A stretch of DNA of 64,000 nt from Unio delphinus (Eukaryota; Mollusca; Bivalvia; Unionida; Unionidae). This document shows positions 1-13,070 of this stretch, piece by piece. Position 1 is the stretch's first letter, and each line of letters begins with the position of its first letter. The DNA lies in assembly GCA_029339505.1 (NCBI GenBank), contig JAQISU010000123.1, positions 3,394,501-3,458,500 of the forward strand, given 5' to 3'. Below the pieces are notes generated by a model. It did not search any database. It saw only the letters and a program-made list of their open reading frames with translations, and had not been told where the DNA came from. The position numbers and the translations under genes were made by a program.

Positions 1-1154
1 GGTACGTTTCATGGTTTAGTGCATGACTGATTTGATTGTTATGCGGGAATCTTTAATTAGAAACATCATTTGATTTAGAAAAATATACTTTTACTAAGCT
101 TCATTGTTCATTTATTCCATTTAGTAATTGTCATATACCTTGACAAAAAATAAATTTCATCGGGGAAAAAATGGAAATGAATTGGACATTTTTCTTTAAA
201 AAGTGAGCACCTTGTTGCACCCTCAATTCAATATCTGCGATCTTAATTCACCTACACTTGTGAAATTTGGTATGTTGAGAAAAGTAACTCGTCCATACAT
301 ACCAAAACTAGGTCTGTGTTACCTGACTTGCTTGCTTGAGCTCATTTTTTACTTGCCCAACATCATGAACTCAGTTTTACCAATATTCTTAAAACTTTTT
401 TGTTTGGATACATCTTAATGATGGGGATTGGTTGGTTGGTTGGTTTTTAATGTTACTTTCAGAATTTTATTTGTCTATATCATTCTGAGGAAATGGGATC
501 TAAGTGAATTATTTAATGATACATGAGACAGCCAACCTAGATCTTTGGATTACGAGGCTGATGCTTTACCAGCTGTGATACTACAGCTTATGTTAATATT
601 ATTTATGTTTTTTGATAGGGTTGATCATTCTCAAGATTATTGGCAATTCTTTGTTGATACATGTATTGAACTTATTCTGAATCCACACTGCATGGCCAGT
701 ATAGTAATGATGTGCCATGTAATATATTATGCACAATGGGACTGTTCCTCTTAAATGGATACTTATCTAATACATACATAGAGACTGTTCCTCTTAAATG
801 GATACCGGTACCTAAGCTTTCTTTTGTCGGATTCTAAATATTTAAAGTGCTGCAGTTGCACTCTTGCTTTTGAGGTCAACTACTCAGACTTTTATAAGTT
901 ATAAAACGGCACATATGAATGTTACTTTTTTTTTCTTGCTAACTAATTGTGTAGATTTGAATGCTAATTGTATACCCATTGCTTCTAATGAAATTTATGT
1001 AGGACTGAAAATCTATCAGCTGTGTGCATTTTCATGTTTTGCTTTTATCCATTACAAGATGTTTTTAGCAATGATTTTTCAGGTCAAATTGGCTTGTTCT
1101 TGTTCTATGCTGTAAATTCATCCCTCATTAAAGTGTCTCTATTTTTCTTGATAG
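1..1154. other. Upstream intron sequence of the TRABD-like gene
   Basis: AT-rich sequence with no coding region I can recognise. A pyrimidine-rich tract ending in TTCTTGATAG immediately precedes the first recognised exon, so this stretch is best read as the 3' part of an intron. The first codon of the next exon needs one base from an earlier exon outside the window. A 24-bp segment with the core CTGTTCCTCTTAAATGGATA occurs twice (739 and 785), as a small local duplication. Confidence 0.6.
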
Positions 1155-1405
1155 TGGATGGTGGTCAGGATAGTTGTGAGGAGGACAATGCCCTGTATGA
1201 TTACTCCGATGACTTTGAGAGTGGAGAGGAATCAGATGTGGAGGACAATGCAGAGGCATCAACCAAAGAACATCTCGCTAGTAATCATCCATCAGATCTT
1301 AATCTTCCATCCACTGTGACTGTTTTGGAAACAGATTGGGGCAGTAGAGTCTACATTGTGGGCACTGCCCATTTCAGTCTAGAAAGTCAAGAGGATGTTG
1401 CTAAA
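1155..1405 (+). CDS. TRABD: TRABD-like TraB-domain protein, first exon in the window
   Basis: This exon encodes an acidic N-terminal segment (rich in E, D and S) and then the start of the TraB domain with the signature SRVYIVGTAHFSLESQEDVAK. The GTAH box is a hallmark of the TraB/Tiki family. The acceptor is TTCTTGATAG at 1154 and the donor is AAA|GTAAAT at 1405/1406. The exon starts in phase 1 and ends after a complete codon (phase 0). Its frame continues without a break into the exon at 4376. TRABD proteins of animals are tail-anchored membrane proteins of about 350-380 residues whose biochemical role is poorly defined. The true initiator exon lies outside the window, so the product is partial here. 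The identification rests on the ordered match of all seven exons to the family. Confidence 0.92.
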
Positions 1406-1572
1406 GTAAATTTTGTCCTTTTTCTGGATGTTTTCTTTATAAAGCCATACAGTTTACTGGAAAAAATGATTATTATATAAATCATCTGATAGCCTTTGGC
1501 TTGGAGGGATTTGAATCCTACTCAGTTTATAGAATTGTGTTCATTCTCTTTTACCTGATATAGGTCATAGTG

Positions 1573-1960
1573 TTAATAATAATTACGTTTCAGAAGACAC
1601 TACTTTCTGTTACATCCATTTTACACAAGGGAGGTAACGCAGTTTTAAGTAAGTGATTATATGTGTTGGTAGTTATCTCCCTTCGAGTGTTTCCAGTAAT
1701 AGTGGTATATTTAAACAATTCTTGATTTCCACATTTCAGAATAACTAGATAAAAGTTAGGACGACCTTTTTTATTATGAAAAATCTGGTTTTTGGCTAGA
1801 GGAGACCATGTCAGTCCTTTGAAGGAATTTTGATTAGTGTGGTCTTTTGTATTTACAAAATATCACTTAGTTCAAGATAATCATCTGTCTTATATAAATA
1901 CTTGTTGTGTAAAATGGATGTAACAGAAAATGGTGTCTTCTGAAACGTAATTATTATTAA
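1573..1960. mobile_element. MITE-like element with about 50-bp terminal inverted repeats
   Basis: The left end (1573-1627) and the reverse complement of the right end (1908-1960) match over roughly 50 bases with a few mismatches. Both begin with TTAATAATAATTACG. The outermost TTAA on each side could be a piggyBac-type TTAA target duplication, but it could also be part of the repeat itself. The interior encodes nothing. This is a short non-autonomous DNA element; the superfamily is uncertain. Confidence 0.6.
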
Positions 1961-3013
1961 AATCAGAAGGAACACAGCTTAACATAATCTGTTAATATTT
2001 CTTGCAAATTGGTGCATACCCATCCCAGGTAGATTGCTGCCCTTGTAAATTTCTTGTTTTTACAACAACAGTAATAATAATAATAATAATAGGGGCAATA
2101 ACATTTGACAATAAATATGTCCTTTTGAACATGAAATACATATTTTACAAGTGTCCTTTTTGGTAGATAATTATGAAATACTTGTTAGATCATTGCTAAA
2201 ACACCTTACAATTCAAAATAACTCTACACATGTGAAGTGGCAAATTTATCTTTAATAATATAGAGCAGGATATGAAAATAATTTTCTTTTTTAGAAAGAA
2301 CAAATCAAATCATATGACCTTTAGGCTCATTTGAATGAAAAGTCTAGTCACCCCCCAACACATTGCATTTCATACTATAATAAAAGTATTTTAAATACAG
2401 AAAAATTCTACAATTGAATATAATGGCATATTTTTAGTAACATAAGTGAGCATCATTTTGTGGCTGTTGTCATTTATTGAAAATAGTAGATACAATTTGG
2501 TAACACAATACACTACATTATTGAGAACATAGACGTATCCCTCGACTATTCCGAGAGCATGATTTCAAATCATGTCTCAAATGAAAATATGAGTTGTTTT
2601 GCAACATAAAGAAAAAAAGAAAGACAATTTTGAAAATGTTATTAGATTTAGAGCAGTATATTACCATGATAAAACGGAATATGAATCAAAATTTATTTGG
2701 AAACATGTTCTTCACCTGATCTTATGTAAATTAGTATTATATCACCTGGTTTGATTCAATGATCAGGCTGTGTCAGCTGCCATGTTGTGTCCAGAGGCAA
2801 GACACTTAAAACACATTGCCCAAATAAAAGCCATTAAAACACTTTGAAAAGCAAACTCAGTAATCTCATTAGATGTTAAATCTGATGAATAATTTGATTC
2901 TTGACTCTGTAATTCCATGAGTCTATTGAAAAGGTCAAGAGTCAACACTGAAATCTTTATAGTCGATCATTTTTGACAGCTATGAGCTTTAGCTGTGATT
3001 GCTTATTACAGTC

Positions 3014-3218
3014 AACTCCACTTAACTGCACATCGGTTAACTGCACACTCCGGATAACTGCACATAGTCACGTCGGTCCCGTTTTTTCCCAATGCTTTTC
3101 AATGGGAACACACTTTGGATAACTGCACTTCGCTTAAATGCAAACTCCAGATAATTGCACGATAAATTTATGCCCATGGCACATTATTCATTACAATTTG
3201 CTCCGGTTAACTGCACAA
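3014..3218. mobile_element. Partial pogo/Tigger-like terminus with ACTGCAC repeats
   Basis: The stretch begins CAGTCAACTCCACTTAACTG and carries at least six variants of the TAACTGCAC motif. CAGT-starting termini with repeated internal motifs are typical of pogo/Tigger elements inserted at TA. I found no matching reverse-complement terminus nearby, so this looks like a solo or truncated end. Confidence 0.4.
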
Positions 3219-4375
3219 TGTATAGTCATGATCATTTATTGCCAGTCCACTGCAATAGTGCTTCAAATAAGCCGGTAAATGCGACTTTATAAATGATTGA
3301 CATGTAAAGGACGCCTTAGGTGGTATATACATGTATATCCGCGCCCAGTAGAGAGCAATAGCATGGGAAAAATCATAGTACATGTACAGCATGGGAAACA
3401 TTGCTCTAAACCGTTCAGGTTTGAATGATTTCAAACCAACAAATGTATGGTGGAAAGATGGAAAATGTGCAACGGAATTCAATTTAAACGACAACACGGC
3501 AAAAAAAAAACAGGATGCAGACAACATTTTAACTGAACGCTTTTTCTGCGGGAGATGACCCATCAATGTCTGACGTCAGTTTTCAAATAACTAGCGATCT
3601 ATTGAATTTCTTGAAATTCGCTTTAATTCCTTGATCCATTTGTTGAATCAATGAAGTTGTGTTCGGAGGAAGGAAAACAAGCTTAACTTTTAAGTATAAG
3701 TTGAAAGAGTGGATTCTAATCATTGTTTATATTTATTCTTCACATATATTCGTGCCGTGCTTATTTAAAGCAGTACTGTACCATAATTCGGTTAACTATT
3801 TGGTATGTTAAACAGAAAAAGGATTATTCTATACTTTGTATTTTTTTTAAAAACTTATCTACATATTATATTTTAACTGCACAAACCATTTTAATTTCAG
3901 AAATCACTAATATGAACCCACCTCTATAAGTAAAGTGGACATACGACTAGGAGTTGATTGTGCGTCTATAACTTTCTAAATCATCAGTATTCCATAATGA
4001 AGTCTTCTCACAAAAGCAGGGGTGAAAAAGTTAAAACAGCATCTATTTGATGTGTTCAAGTACAAATGAAAGATAATGAACATAAATAAATTTAAGATCG
4101 AACTGAAAATATAAGATTTTTCCTAAGTTTCATTTAAAAAAAGCTGCTGTTTGTTGAATATGATGTTTTATGTTCAGGCTGTTTCATCAGAATTATATAA
4201 ATACAACTTCAGCAAATGTGCCTCATGTTGGCCTGACCTGATCTGATTTTTTGATTTCATGTTGGCCTGATCTGACTATTGATTTCATGTTGACCCTGTC
4301 TTAGATAGCAGAATTAAAAGGCAAGTCCGAACCAAATTTTCCTGAAATGCACAAGTAAGTTTTATTGTTTTTCAG

Positions 4376-4516
4376 ACGATAAAGGCTACTCAGCCCAATG
4401 TTGTAGTTGTGGAACTCTGTCATAGCAGGATTAACATACTCCAGTTGGATGAACGGACTCTCTTAGAAGAAGCCAAAAATATCAACCTCGAAAAAATTCA
4501 AAGATCTGTTAAGCAG
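4376..4516 (+). CDS. TRABD: TRABD-like TraB-domain protein, second exon
   Basis: 47 codons, phase 0 at both ends. The acceptor is TTGTTTTTCAG at 4375 and the donor is CAG|GTTTGG. The product segment contains QPNVVVVELCHSR, the second conserved TraB block with an invariant-type Glu followed by Cys and Arg. A helical region with DERTLLEEAK and LEKIQRSVKQ follows. Strong conservation of this block in animal TRABD supports the call. Confidence 0.92.
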
Positions 4517-6059
4517 GTTTGGAATTATTTTTTTTACACACGTGTAAATGAATATTGTGGTGTTAAATGATCTGTTTTAAAACTTGAATCAACAAGACTT
4601 CTAAGAATTTATAGTCTTGTGCAGAAGAAGGCAATTTATATTTGTCTTCCTACTTCATTTATATAGCAAGAAGGAATAAAGAAACAAGACATACCAACTC
4701 AGTGTTTAATAGTCTCTATGTAGATGATGGAAATTTTGTTGCAGAAATAATTTTTGATCTTTCAGTTTGAGTAACCTTGATCTTTGACCTTTTGACCCTG
4801 AAATTTAGTTTTTTTTTAAAATACTTCCTTTTTTCTTAGCTCCTGTTAGGAACTTAGCTCAATATCTAAGAACTACACTAATGGCTCATGATGGAGAAGA
4901 GAATGCCTTCTGTAGTGGAAATCACACTACAATGTTTTAAAGAGCAAAGACCCTTCTGATTGTGAACTATATAATTGGGAAGCACTTTATGATATGAAGG
5001 AACCTTTCGATATTGTAAATATATCTTGTATTTAGAATTTCTTGAAGGAGGTTAAAATTTATTAAAAAATGTAGCTTGTGTATTACTTGTTTCCTTTGAG
5101 TATTTTTTTAAAATCAATTTTAGTTCTGTCAGTCAACATAATGTATCTTTTATTATCAAAATTATTTATCAAATTACCATTTATAAAAGCCAATAAATCC
5201 TCTGTTGCTCAGCAACCTTCGTAAATTGTCTTCACTCACTTTTGTGTTTTTTTTAACTTTTTTTGCTATTAGGTATTTTGATACATACATTTGTACTTTC
5301 TTTTGTGGCACTATACAGTACTAATGTGAAGATAGTCTTCTCTGCTCTAAGTGCAAGTCATCCACAAGTCTTGGGTGTGGTATTCATGTTGTTTTGTGAA
5401 AACCATTTTTCTTCTTCAGTCAGTTTCCTTCACCCCTAAACCAAGTCTCTTTCCTTACCCAAAATGCATTCTATCCACATTTGGTTGAGGTATGTTATAG
5501 AGAACTACTGTTATTATGTGGAAACCCTTGTTATTCTTTCAATTACAGCGACTTTTACCATTGACCCTTTGACTCAAAATCAGTATGGTTCTACCATATC
5601 CCAAGTGCAATCTATCCATTAAGTTTGTTAACTGTAGATGATGGAAAATTTCAATTATTTTGCAGAAATCATGTAACTTCTTTCAGTCAGGGTGATCTTA
5701 AACTTTGATATTTTGAGCTCCAAACTTTATTTGGTTCTAATTAATCCCAAATGTAAACCATGCACAAAGTCTGGTAACTATATAATGAACAATTTGTGTT
5801 GTGTTATTTTGGGGAAACCATTGTTTTGTTGCATTTACTGTTACCTTTGACCGGTTTGATCCTGAAATTGATAGAATTCTTATTTACCCCGATAGCACAT
5901 TATTCATGCAGTTTAGTAATTAGAAATGGTGGATAACTTTTGTTATTGTTAAGAAAGTTTTACTTTTTCAGTCACAGTGACCTTGTACTAGTAATCTAAA
6001 TCCCTGACAAGGACTCCCTGTCAACTTGGATTCTTTTGGGATCCAGATGTCACCACCAT

Positions 6060-6510
6060 TTGAATCATGACAAGTTTCTTGCCAGAAACACTATTATTCA
6101 GGTTGGGGTGTTTACTGAAAGCCTACGAGGTGTTCTTTGATGACTTTGTTGTCTCTGCCACATCTGTCCATCATACCAGCATGCTAGAAATACATGCTAT
6201 TTTCCTAGTGCTACAAGGCTGCATTGACCATATTAGACACAGCAGTGTTAAGGTCACCATAGACAACATATCAGTCATGATGTACCTCTGATACTAGTGA
6301 GGCTATTATTAGCTTTTTGTAAGTCAGAAATCCCAGATGACAAGAGAAATATCCTGGCAGACAGCTTGTCAAGACAAAGGTGGTCCTCAGGGAATGGTCT
6401 TTCACTAGTTGGTAACAGGCTGACCTTTTCAGCTTTGGGTGAAGTCAGTGGTAAACTTGATTACATGGAGGTTGAACAACAAACTACCACTATATCCTGC
6501 AAGTTCTAGA
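6060..6510 (+). pseudogene. Remnant of a DIRS/Ngaro-type retroelement RNase H region
   Basis: Two adjacent open stretches read LEIHAIFLVLQGCIDHI, then VKVTIDNISVMMYL, and after a stop and a gap KSEIPDDKRNILADSLSRQ. This order (hydrophobic helix, strand with DN, then NxLADxLSR) is the RNase H end of tyrosine-recombinase retroelements. The trailing residues up to about 6509 resemble the segment after RNase H in that group. The frame is broken near 6289-6297 and flanking domains are missing, so it is a dead fragment. Confidence 0.55.
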
Positions 6511-6942
6511 ATAGAATGCATGTGTGATGGAAAAATAATATTGTAACAGCACGGAGGGTAAATCCTGCACAGAATCCCACACATTGTCACATCTCATGGA
6601 CGAGATCACTTTTTAAATAGGGTTGCAGATGGCATCGTCAAGACTAAAAGGCAATCAACCTCAAATTTTACAATGTCAGGTGGAGAGTGTTCTGTAATTG
6701 ATGCAGTAGAAAACATCACCTGATCAGTCTTTCATTGACAACAATTGGCAGCTTTCTTTGATTTCTTTTCAAAGAGAAAGATTGTTCAGTTATTGTTGTA
6801 GGTTTAACTCGTGTTTCAGCACATTATAGGCTATACATTCAGAACTGATTAAATATTTTGAGTTTCATTGACTCTTGCTCTTGAAAGTCTAGATGGAACC
6901 TTTCATGCTTCATTAGATAGCCTTACCTTCAAGAAGGTTTCC

Positions 6943-7090
6943 TGTGATTCGCAAGTGTCCACAAGGAGATGAGATGTTTCTTGTGATTCGCAAGTGTCCA
7001 CAAGGAGATGAGATGTTTCCTGTGATTCGCAAGTGTCCACAAGGAGATGAGATGTTTCCTGTGATTCGCAAGTGTCCACAAGGAGATGAG
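6943..7090. repeat. 39-bp tandem repeat, about 4 copies
   Basis: The unit contains TGTGATTCGCAAGTGTCCAC and repeats four times with one or two changes. Because 39 is divisible by three, an open frame exists on the minus strand, which is not evidence of a gene. Confidence 0.9.
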
Positions 7091-7115
7091 TGAGATTATG
7101 TCTATGTTGTTGTAG

Positions 7116-7352
7116 AGGATTTAACGCCATTTTTTAGCAAAAGATAAGCAGTACATGGTGGCCAGTATTAATGGTGGATGAAGAACCTGGGAAAACCCCT
7201 GAAAGAACCACGACCCACGAGAAGCTACTGGCAAGCTTTCTCACATACTCATATTGGCCGAATTTGAGACTCGACCCCACGAAGACAGAGGTGAGAGATG
7301 GCAGTGATGCATAACATAGTGCTTTTTAGACCACTCTGCCACTCAGGGCCCC
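7116..7352 (-). mobile_element. tRNA-derived SINE, copy 1 of 3 (diverged)
   Basis: Read on the minus strand, the element starts with a tRNA-Leu/Ser-like head including a TGGCAGAGTGG A-box-like stretch, followed by a B-box-like GGGTCGAGTC and a conserved body containing CTTGCCAGTAGCTTCTCGTG. Copies at 13775-14010 and 52230-52465 have the same order and orientation and better A and B boxes. This copy carries the most substitutions of the three. Confidence 0.75.
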
Positions 7353-8363
7353 GATTCTGCCTATGATTCAGTGATAAGTATGATTTAGTCTCTTTTCTTT
7401 ATCAGCTTGGTTTCATGGCCAAAACTTGGTAGACCCAGAATTATCCGAATTCTCAGTTGCAGTAATGATGATCAAGATAATACTTCAAGACTTCCCCTTA
7501 CTAATCTGAGGATGAATTCACATTGGACTGAAATTAGAAAAATGATAGCAATCTAATAGTTACATTCAAGTATTAAAATTAGTTTTGTTCCAAAGACTGC
7601 ATTTAGATTCAACAGATAATATAATGCTATTACTCTTTGGTCCTAAACTTTGTAACAGAAAGCAGCAAAAGAAAAAGGTTATGTAAAATTAAATGATTAA
7701 TTTATTTCCCTAGAATGCAAAATGAAAGTTTAAAAGGAATGTACAGTATTGTGAATTAAATCCCAAATAATCCTAAATGTTCTACAACAAATCCAGAAGT
7801 ATAGAATGTTCTGAATTCATTTCAGTAATCTTGAATGTACTGATGTACCAATAATCTTGATGTACCAAAGTGATATTATCCAGAATGTCTTTAAATGAGT
7901 CCTCAAATATCCCAAAGTAGTGTTTTATTCGATGAACACTTTGCAATTCTAATATATAATTCAAATTATTCCTCTCAAATTATATCTGAACACAACTAAA
8001 AATGATACCACAGACTGAACATAAAATAGGAATGAATAATTGTTTACTTAGTTCTTTATATACAGACTGTCACCTGACCTGTGACACAAACACATGCCCT
8101 GAATATGGGTCATTTTTAATAGAAAATTCCATCAAAAGATAACAAGTTCACTTACAGAACATTAAAAAGTCAAATCCAAGGCTAGGTCCTGAACTTGAAT
8201 TCAGATAAACATTTTAAAGAAATGACAATGGTTAATTAGGTCTGAACTCTACCCTCAATCACGGACAAAGGTCACAAACAAAATATAAATCAAATGTACA
8301 TTGTATTTTTTATCATATGATACAAAAATGTACAATAATTGTTGAAATTTGTTGTCTTTTCAG

Positions 8364-8474
8364 GATGGTTTTGTGCAAGGCTTGATGAATATATTGTTTC
8401 TTAGTCTGACAGCACACCTGACAAAGGAATTAGGGATGGCCCCTGGGGGAGAATTTCGTAGAGCTGTACAAGAG
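8364..8474 (+). CDS. TRABD: TRABD-like TraB-domain protein, third exon
   Basis: 37 codons, phase 0 at both ends. The acceptor is TTGTCTTTTCAG and the donor is GAG|GTGACT. It encodes a hydrophobic helix followed by ELGMAPGGEFRRAVQE, the highly conserved GMAPGGEF block of TraB proteins. The frame continues into the exon at 14055. Confidence 0.92.
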
Positions 8475-9535
8475 GTGACTGATTAAAGTGTATCTTGTTA
8501 GCTTAGCAGTTGAAAATATTATATATATGTTTGAAAAGGATATTATGAGCAAATGCTACTGACAGGACATTTAGTTATCATAGAAAGTGTTCTTGATTAT
8601 AATGTACTGGTTTGTCTCTTGTAGATTGTAGGTTAGTAATATCCCATGTATGTTGTAAAACTGAAAATATTCCTAATATCTCTACCCCACCTTACGCCAT
8701 CCATTATATAATATTGTTGGTTTTCAATTTATATTTTTTTTTTTTTACTGAACGTAAGTTGTCAGTATTTTACATGTCACCCTACATCACCACCTGAACT
8801 AGTGTATCAGGTATTCACTATTGCCAAAAAATTATTTTGTATCCTGACCTTTACATGTTTATGCTTATTGGAAAAGATTAAACACACACATTTATGCACA
8901 CCCACCTATTCAAGGGCACACTTGCACACAATTCCTGAGGTGTTATTAAAATGTAATATTGTTTTTTTTCAACAAAATAAGAATAACAACCACTCCCCCA
9001 AAGTATAGATTAGCTTAAATGAAATATGACACAAATAATATGACTTAACAAAGTATAATAGTAGGGTCTATTCTTTCTTCTGAAATGTGTTAATTCTGTT
9101 ATTGACATTGGAGTCATATTTTTACTTGCATATTATACGATAACACACAATATTTATAAATAGGTGCGATTTGGAATTTTTATGCAAAATTGATCTGTAT
9201 ATATTTTGCAGGTGAAAGTAGGAAGTGAAAAAGATTATAAAATTGTAATCTCCTGTAGAGAAAAAAAGTGCTAAGTAATTCAGCAGTCAAAGAACCAATG
9301 CTCAGTATGTTCTATTCCATCTACACAATTTATTTATTTTTAAAAATATTGTTGCTTAAGTTAATCTTTTTGTTTAAAAAAACTGGTTTACGGGAACATT
9401 ATTAATGAAAACTAAAATTAAAGCTAACAAGTTTGGTATTTTTTATACGAAGTTTTGCATGAACAAAAGAATTGGTACATTCATTGACAGCAATTGCACA
9501 ACAGTTGCCTAAGTTTCTTTACTCTTTGGTTTTTG

Positions 9536-12500
9536 TATCTTTGTTCATACAAGGTCTTTATAAAGATACATTTTTTGTATCATTGTTCATACAAGGTCTT
9601 TATAAAGATACGTTTTCTGTATCATTGTTCATACAAGGTCTTTATAAAGATACGTTTTCTGTATCATTGTTCATACAAGGTCTTTATAAAGATACGTTTT
9701 CTGTATCATTGTTCATACAAGGTCTTTATAAAGATACGTTTTCTGTATCATTGTTCATACAAGGTCTTTATAAAGATACATTTTCTGTATCATTGTTCAT
9801 ACAAGGTCTTTATAAAGATACGTTTTCTGTATCATTGTTCATACAAGGTCTTTATAAAGATACATTTTCTGTATCATTGTTCATACAAGGTCTTTATAAA
9901 GATACATTTTCTGTATCATTGTTCATACAAGGTCTTTATAAAGATACGTTTTCTGTATCATTGTTCATACAAGGTCTTTATAAAGATACGTTTTCTGTAT
10001 CATTGTTCATACAAGGTCTTTATAAAGATACGTTTTCTGTATCATTGTTCATACAAGGTCTTTATAAAGATACGTTTTCTGTATCATTGTTCATACAAGG
10101 TCTTTATAAAGATACGTTTTCTGTATCATTGTTCATACAAGGTCTTTATAAAGATACATTTTCTGTATCATTGTTCATACAAGGTCTTTATAAAGATACG
10201 TTTTCTGTATCATTGTTCATACAAGGTCTTTATAAAGATACATTTTCTGTATCATTGTTCATACAAGGTCTTTATAAAGATACATTTTCTGTATCATTGT
10301 TCATACAAGGTCTTTATAAAGATACGTTTTCTGTATCATTGTTCATACAAGGTCTTTATAAAGATACGTTTTCTGTATCATTGTTCATACAAGGTCTTTA
10401 TAAAGATACGTTTTCTGTATCATTGTTCATACAAGGTCTTTATAAAGATACGTTTTCTGTATCATTGTTCATACAAGGTCTTTATAAAGATACGTTTTCT
10501 GTATCATTGTTCATACAAGGTCTTTATAAAGATACGTTTTCTGTATCATTGTTCATACAAGGTCTTTATAAAGATACGTTTTCTGTAATCATTGTTCATA
10601 CAAGGTCTTTATAAAGATACGTTTTCTGTATCATTGTTCATACAAGGTCTTTATAAAGATACATTTTCTGTATCATTGTTCATACAAGGTCTTTATAAAG
10701 ATACGTTTTCTGTATCATTGTTCATACAAGGTCTTTATAAAGATACGTTTTCTGTATCATTGTTCATACAAGGTCTTTATAAAGATACGTTTTCTGTATC
10801 ATTGTTCATACAAGGTCTTTATAAAGATACGTTTTCTGTATCATTGTTCATACAAGGTCTTTATAAAGATACATTTTCTGTATCATTGTTCATACAAGGT
10901 CTTTATAAAGATACGTTTTCTGTATCATTGTTCATACAAGGTCTTTATAAAGATACGTTTTCTGTATCATTGTTCATACAAGGTCTTTATAAAGATACGT
11001 TTTCTGTATCATTGTTCATACAAGGTCTTTATAAAGATACGTTTTCTGTATCATTGTTCATACAAGGTCTTTATAAAGATACATTTTCTGTATCATTGTT
11101 CATACAAGGTCTTTATAAAGATACGTTTTCTGTATCATTGTTCATACAAGGTCTTTATAAAGATACATTTTCTGTATCATTGTTCATACAAGGTCTTTAT
11201 AAAGATACGTTTTCTGTATCATTGTTCATACAAGGTCTTTATAAAGATACGTTTTCTGTATCATTGTTCATACAAGGTCTTTATAAAGATACGTTTTCTG
11301 TATCATTGTTCATACAAGGTCTTTATAAAGATACGTTTTCTGTATCATTGTTCATACAAGGTCTTTATAAAGATACGTTTTCTGTATCATTGTTCATACA
11401 AGGTCTTTATAAAGATACATTTTCTGTATCATTGTTCATACAAGGTCTTTATAAAGATACGTTTTCTGTATCATTGTTCATACAAGGTCTTTATAAAGAT
11501 ACGTTTTCTGTATCATTGTTCATACAAGGTCTTTATAAAGATACGTTTTCTGTATCATTGTTCATACAAGGTCTTTATAAAGATACGTTTTCTGTATCAT
11601 TGTTCATACAAGGTCTTTATAAAGATACGTTTTCTGTATCATTGTTCATACAAGGTCTTTATAAAGATACGTTTTCTGTATCATTGTTCATACAAGGTCT
11701 TTATAAAGATACGTTTTCTGTATCATTGTTCATACAAGGTCTTTATAAAGATACGTTTTCTGTATCATTGTTCATACAAGGTCTTTATAAAGATACGTTT
11801 TCTGTATCATTGTTCATACAAGGTCTTTATAAAGATACGTTTTCTGTATCATTGTTCATACAAGGTCTTTATAAAGATACGTTTTCTGTATCATTGTTCA
11901 TACAAGGTCTTTATAAAGATACGTTTTCTGTATCATTGTTCATACAAGGTCTTTATAAAGATACGTTTTCTGTATCATTGTTCATACAAGGTCTTTATAA
12001 AGATACGTTTTCTGTATCATTGTTCATACAAGGTCTTTATAAAGATACGTTTTCTGTATCATTGTTCATACAAGGTCTTTATAAAGATACGTTTTCTGTA
12101 TCATTGTTCATACAAGGTCTTTATAAAGATACGTTTTCTGTATCATTGTTCATACAAGGTCTTTATAAAGATACGTTTTCTGTATCATTGTTCATACAAG
12201 GTCTTTATAAAGATACGTTTTCTGTATCATTGTTCATACAAGGTCTTTATAAAGATACGTTTTCTGTATCATTGTTCATACAAGGTCTTTATAAAGATAC
12301 GTTTTCTGTATCATTGTTCATACAAGGTCTTTATAAAGATACGTTTTCTGTATCTTTGTTCATACAAGGTCTTTATAAAGATACGTTTTCTGTATCATTG
12401 TTCATACAAGGTCTTTATAAAGATACGTTTTCTGTATCATTGTTCATACAAGGTCTTTATAAAGATACGTTTTCTGTATCATTGTTCATACAAGGTCTTT

Positions 12501-12676
12501 ATAAAGATACGTTTTCTGTATCATTGTTCATACAAGGTCTTTATAAAGATACGTTTTCTGTATCATTGTTCATACAAGGTCTTTATAAAGATACGTTTTC
12601 TGTATCATTGTTCATACAAGGTCTTTATAAAGATACGTTTTCTGTATCATTGTTCATACAAGGTCTTTATAAAGAT
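9536..12676. repeat. 42-bp minisatellite, about 75 nearly identical copies
   Basis: The unit contains TTCATACAAGGTCTTTATAA and repeats every 42 bases from 9544 to 12653. The total offset is 3109 bases, which is 74 periods plus one inserted A near 10587. The main variation is one A/G position (GATACA versus GATACG). The A form occurs only in the first part of the array, last near 11419; the final 30 or so copies are almost uniform. Because 42 is divisible by three, two frames stay open for hundreds of codons, which explains the long spurious open frames. Confidence 0.97.
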
Positions 12677-12892
12677 GTTTTCTTTTCTTACTCTCAAGAC
12701 AGAAATTTTGGCAAAACCATTTTCCTTTTCCACATGTTTTGTTTTGTTTCATCAAAAATAGTGTAAATGAATCATATTGAATTTTCATAGCTGAAATTAA
12801 CATATAAAGGTGTATCACTTAACTTTTTCAGTTTTACTGACACAGATGAACTGAAAAAATAATGAATTAATTTTATTTTCTATATGAGTGGG

Positions 12893-13070
12893 AGGGTTTG
12901 ATTGATTCATTGTAATACACGCTAGCAGTAAGTTCAATATTATTCATGGTGGTGCCAGTGTATGTTGAGAACACAAATGAGTTTTTCACAGGCAGACCAC
13001 CAAACAAATGTCTTTTATTTTGGATACTAAACCAAAAACTGAATACACTTTTTGCAGCATAAGTGTCAAA
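12893..13070. repeat. Dispersed repeat, copy 1 of 2
   Basis: The segment with GGTGGTGCCAGTGTATGTTG and CACAGGCAGACCACCAAACA recurs at 17952-18113 with the same order of motifs and moderate divergence. No termini or coding potential could be defined, so the element class is unknown. Confidence 0.7.

Larger units (their letters stand above)
1406..4375 (+). other. TRABD intron 1
   Basis: A 3.0-kb AT-rich intron, phase 0. It contains a 388-bp MITE-like inverted repeat (1573-1960), a short TAA microsatellite near 2070-2090 and a block of repeated ACTGCACA-type motifs (3014-3218) resembling one end of a pogo/Tigger transposon. Otherwise I see nothing functional. The open frames at 2763-2948 and 3207-3566 have no recognisable domain and I do not call them genes. 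Confidence 0.8.
4517..8363 (+). other. TRABD intron 2
   Basis: A 3.8-kb intron, phase 0. It contains a decayed retroelement RNase H fragment (6060-6510), a four-copy 39-bp minisatellite (6943-7090) and one copy of a tRNA-derived SINE (7116-7352). The remaining sequence is AT-rich and shows nothing I can assign. Confidence 0.8.

Noticed and set aside
9472..12766. Long open frames of 380, 364 and 724 codons with perfect 14-residue repeats
   Set aside because: The 42-bp period is a multiple of three, so open frames arise automatically. The array lies in an intron and has no non-repeat coding flank.
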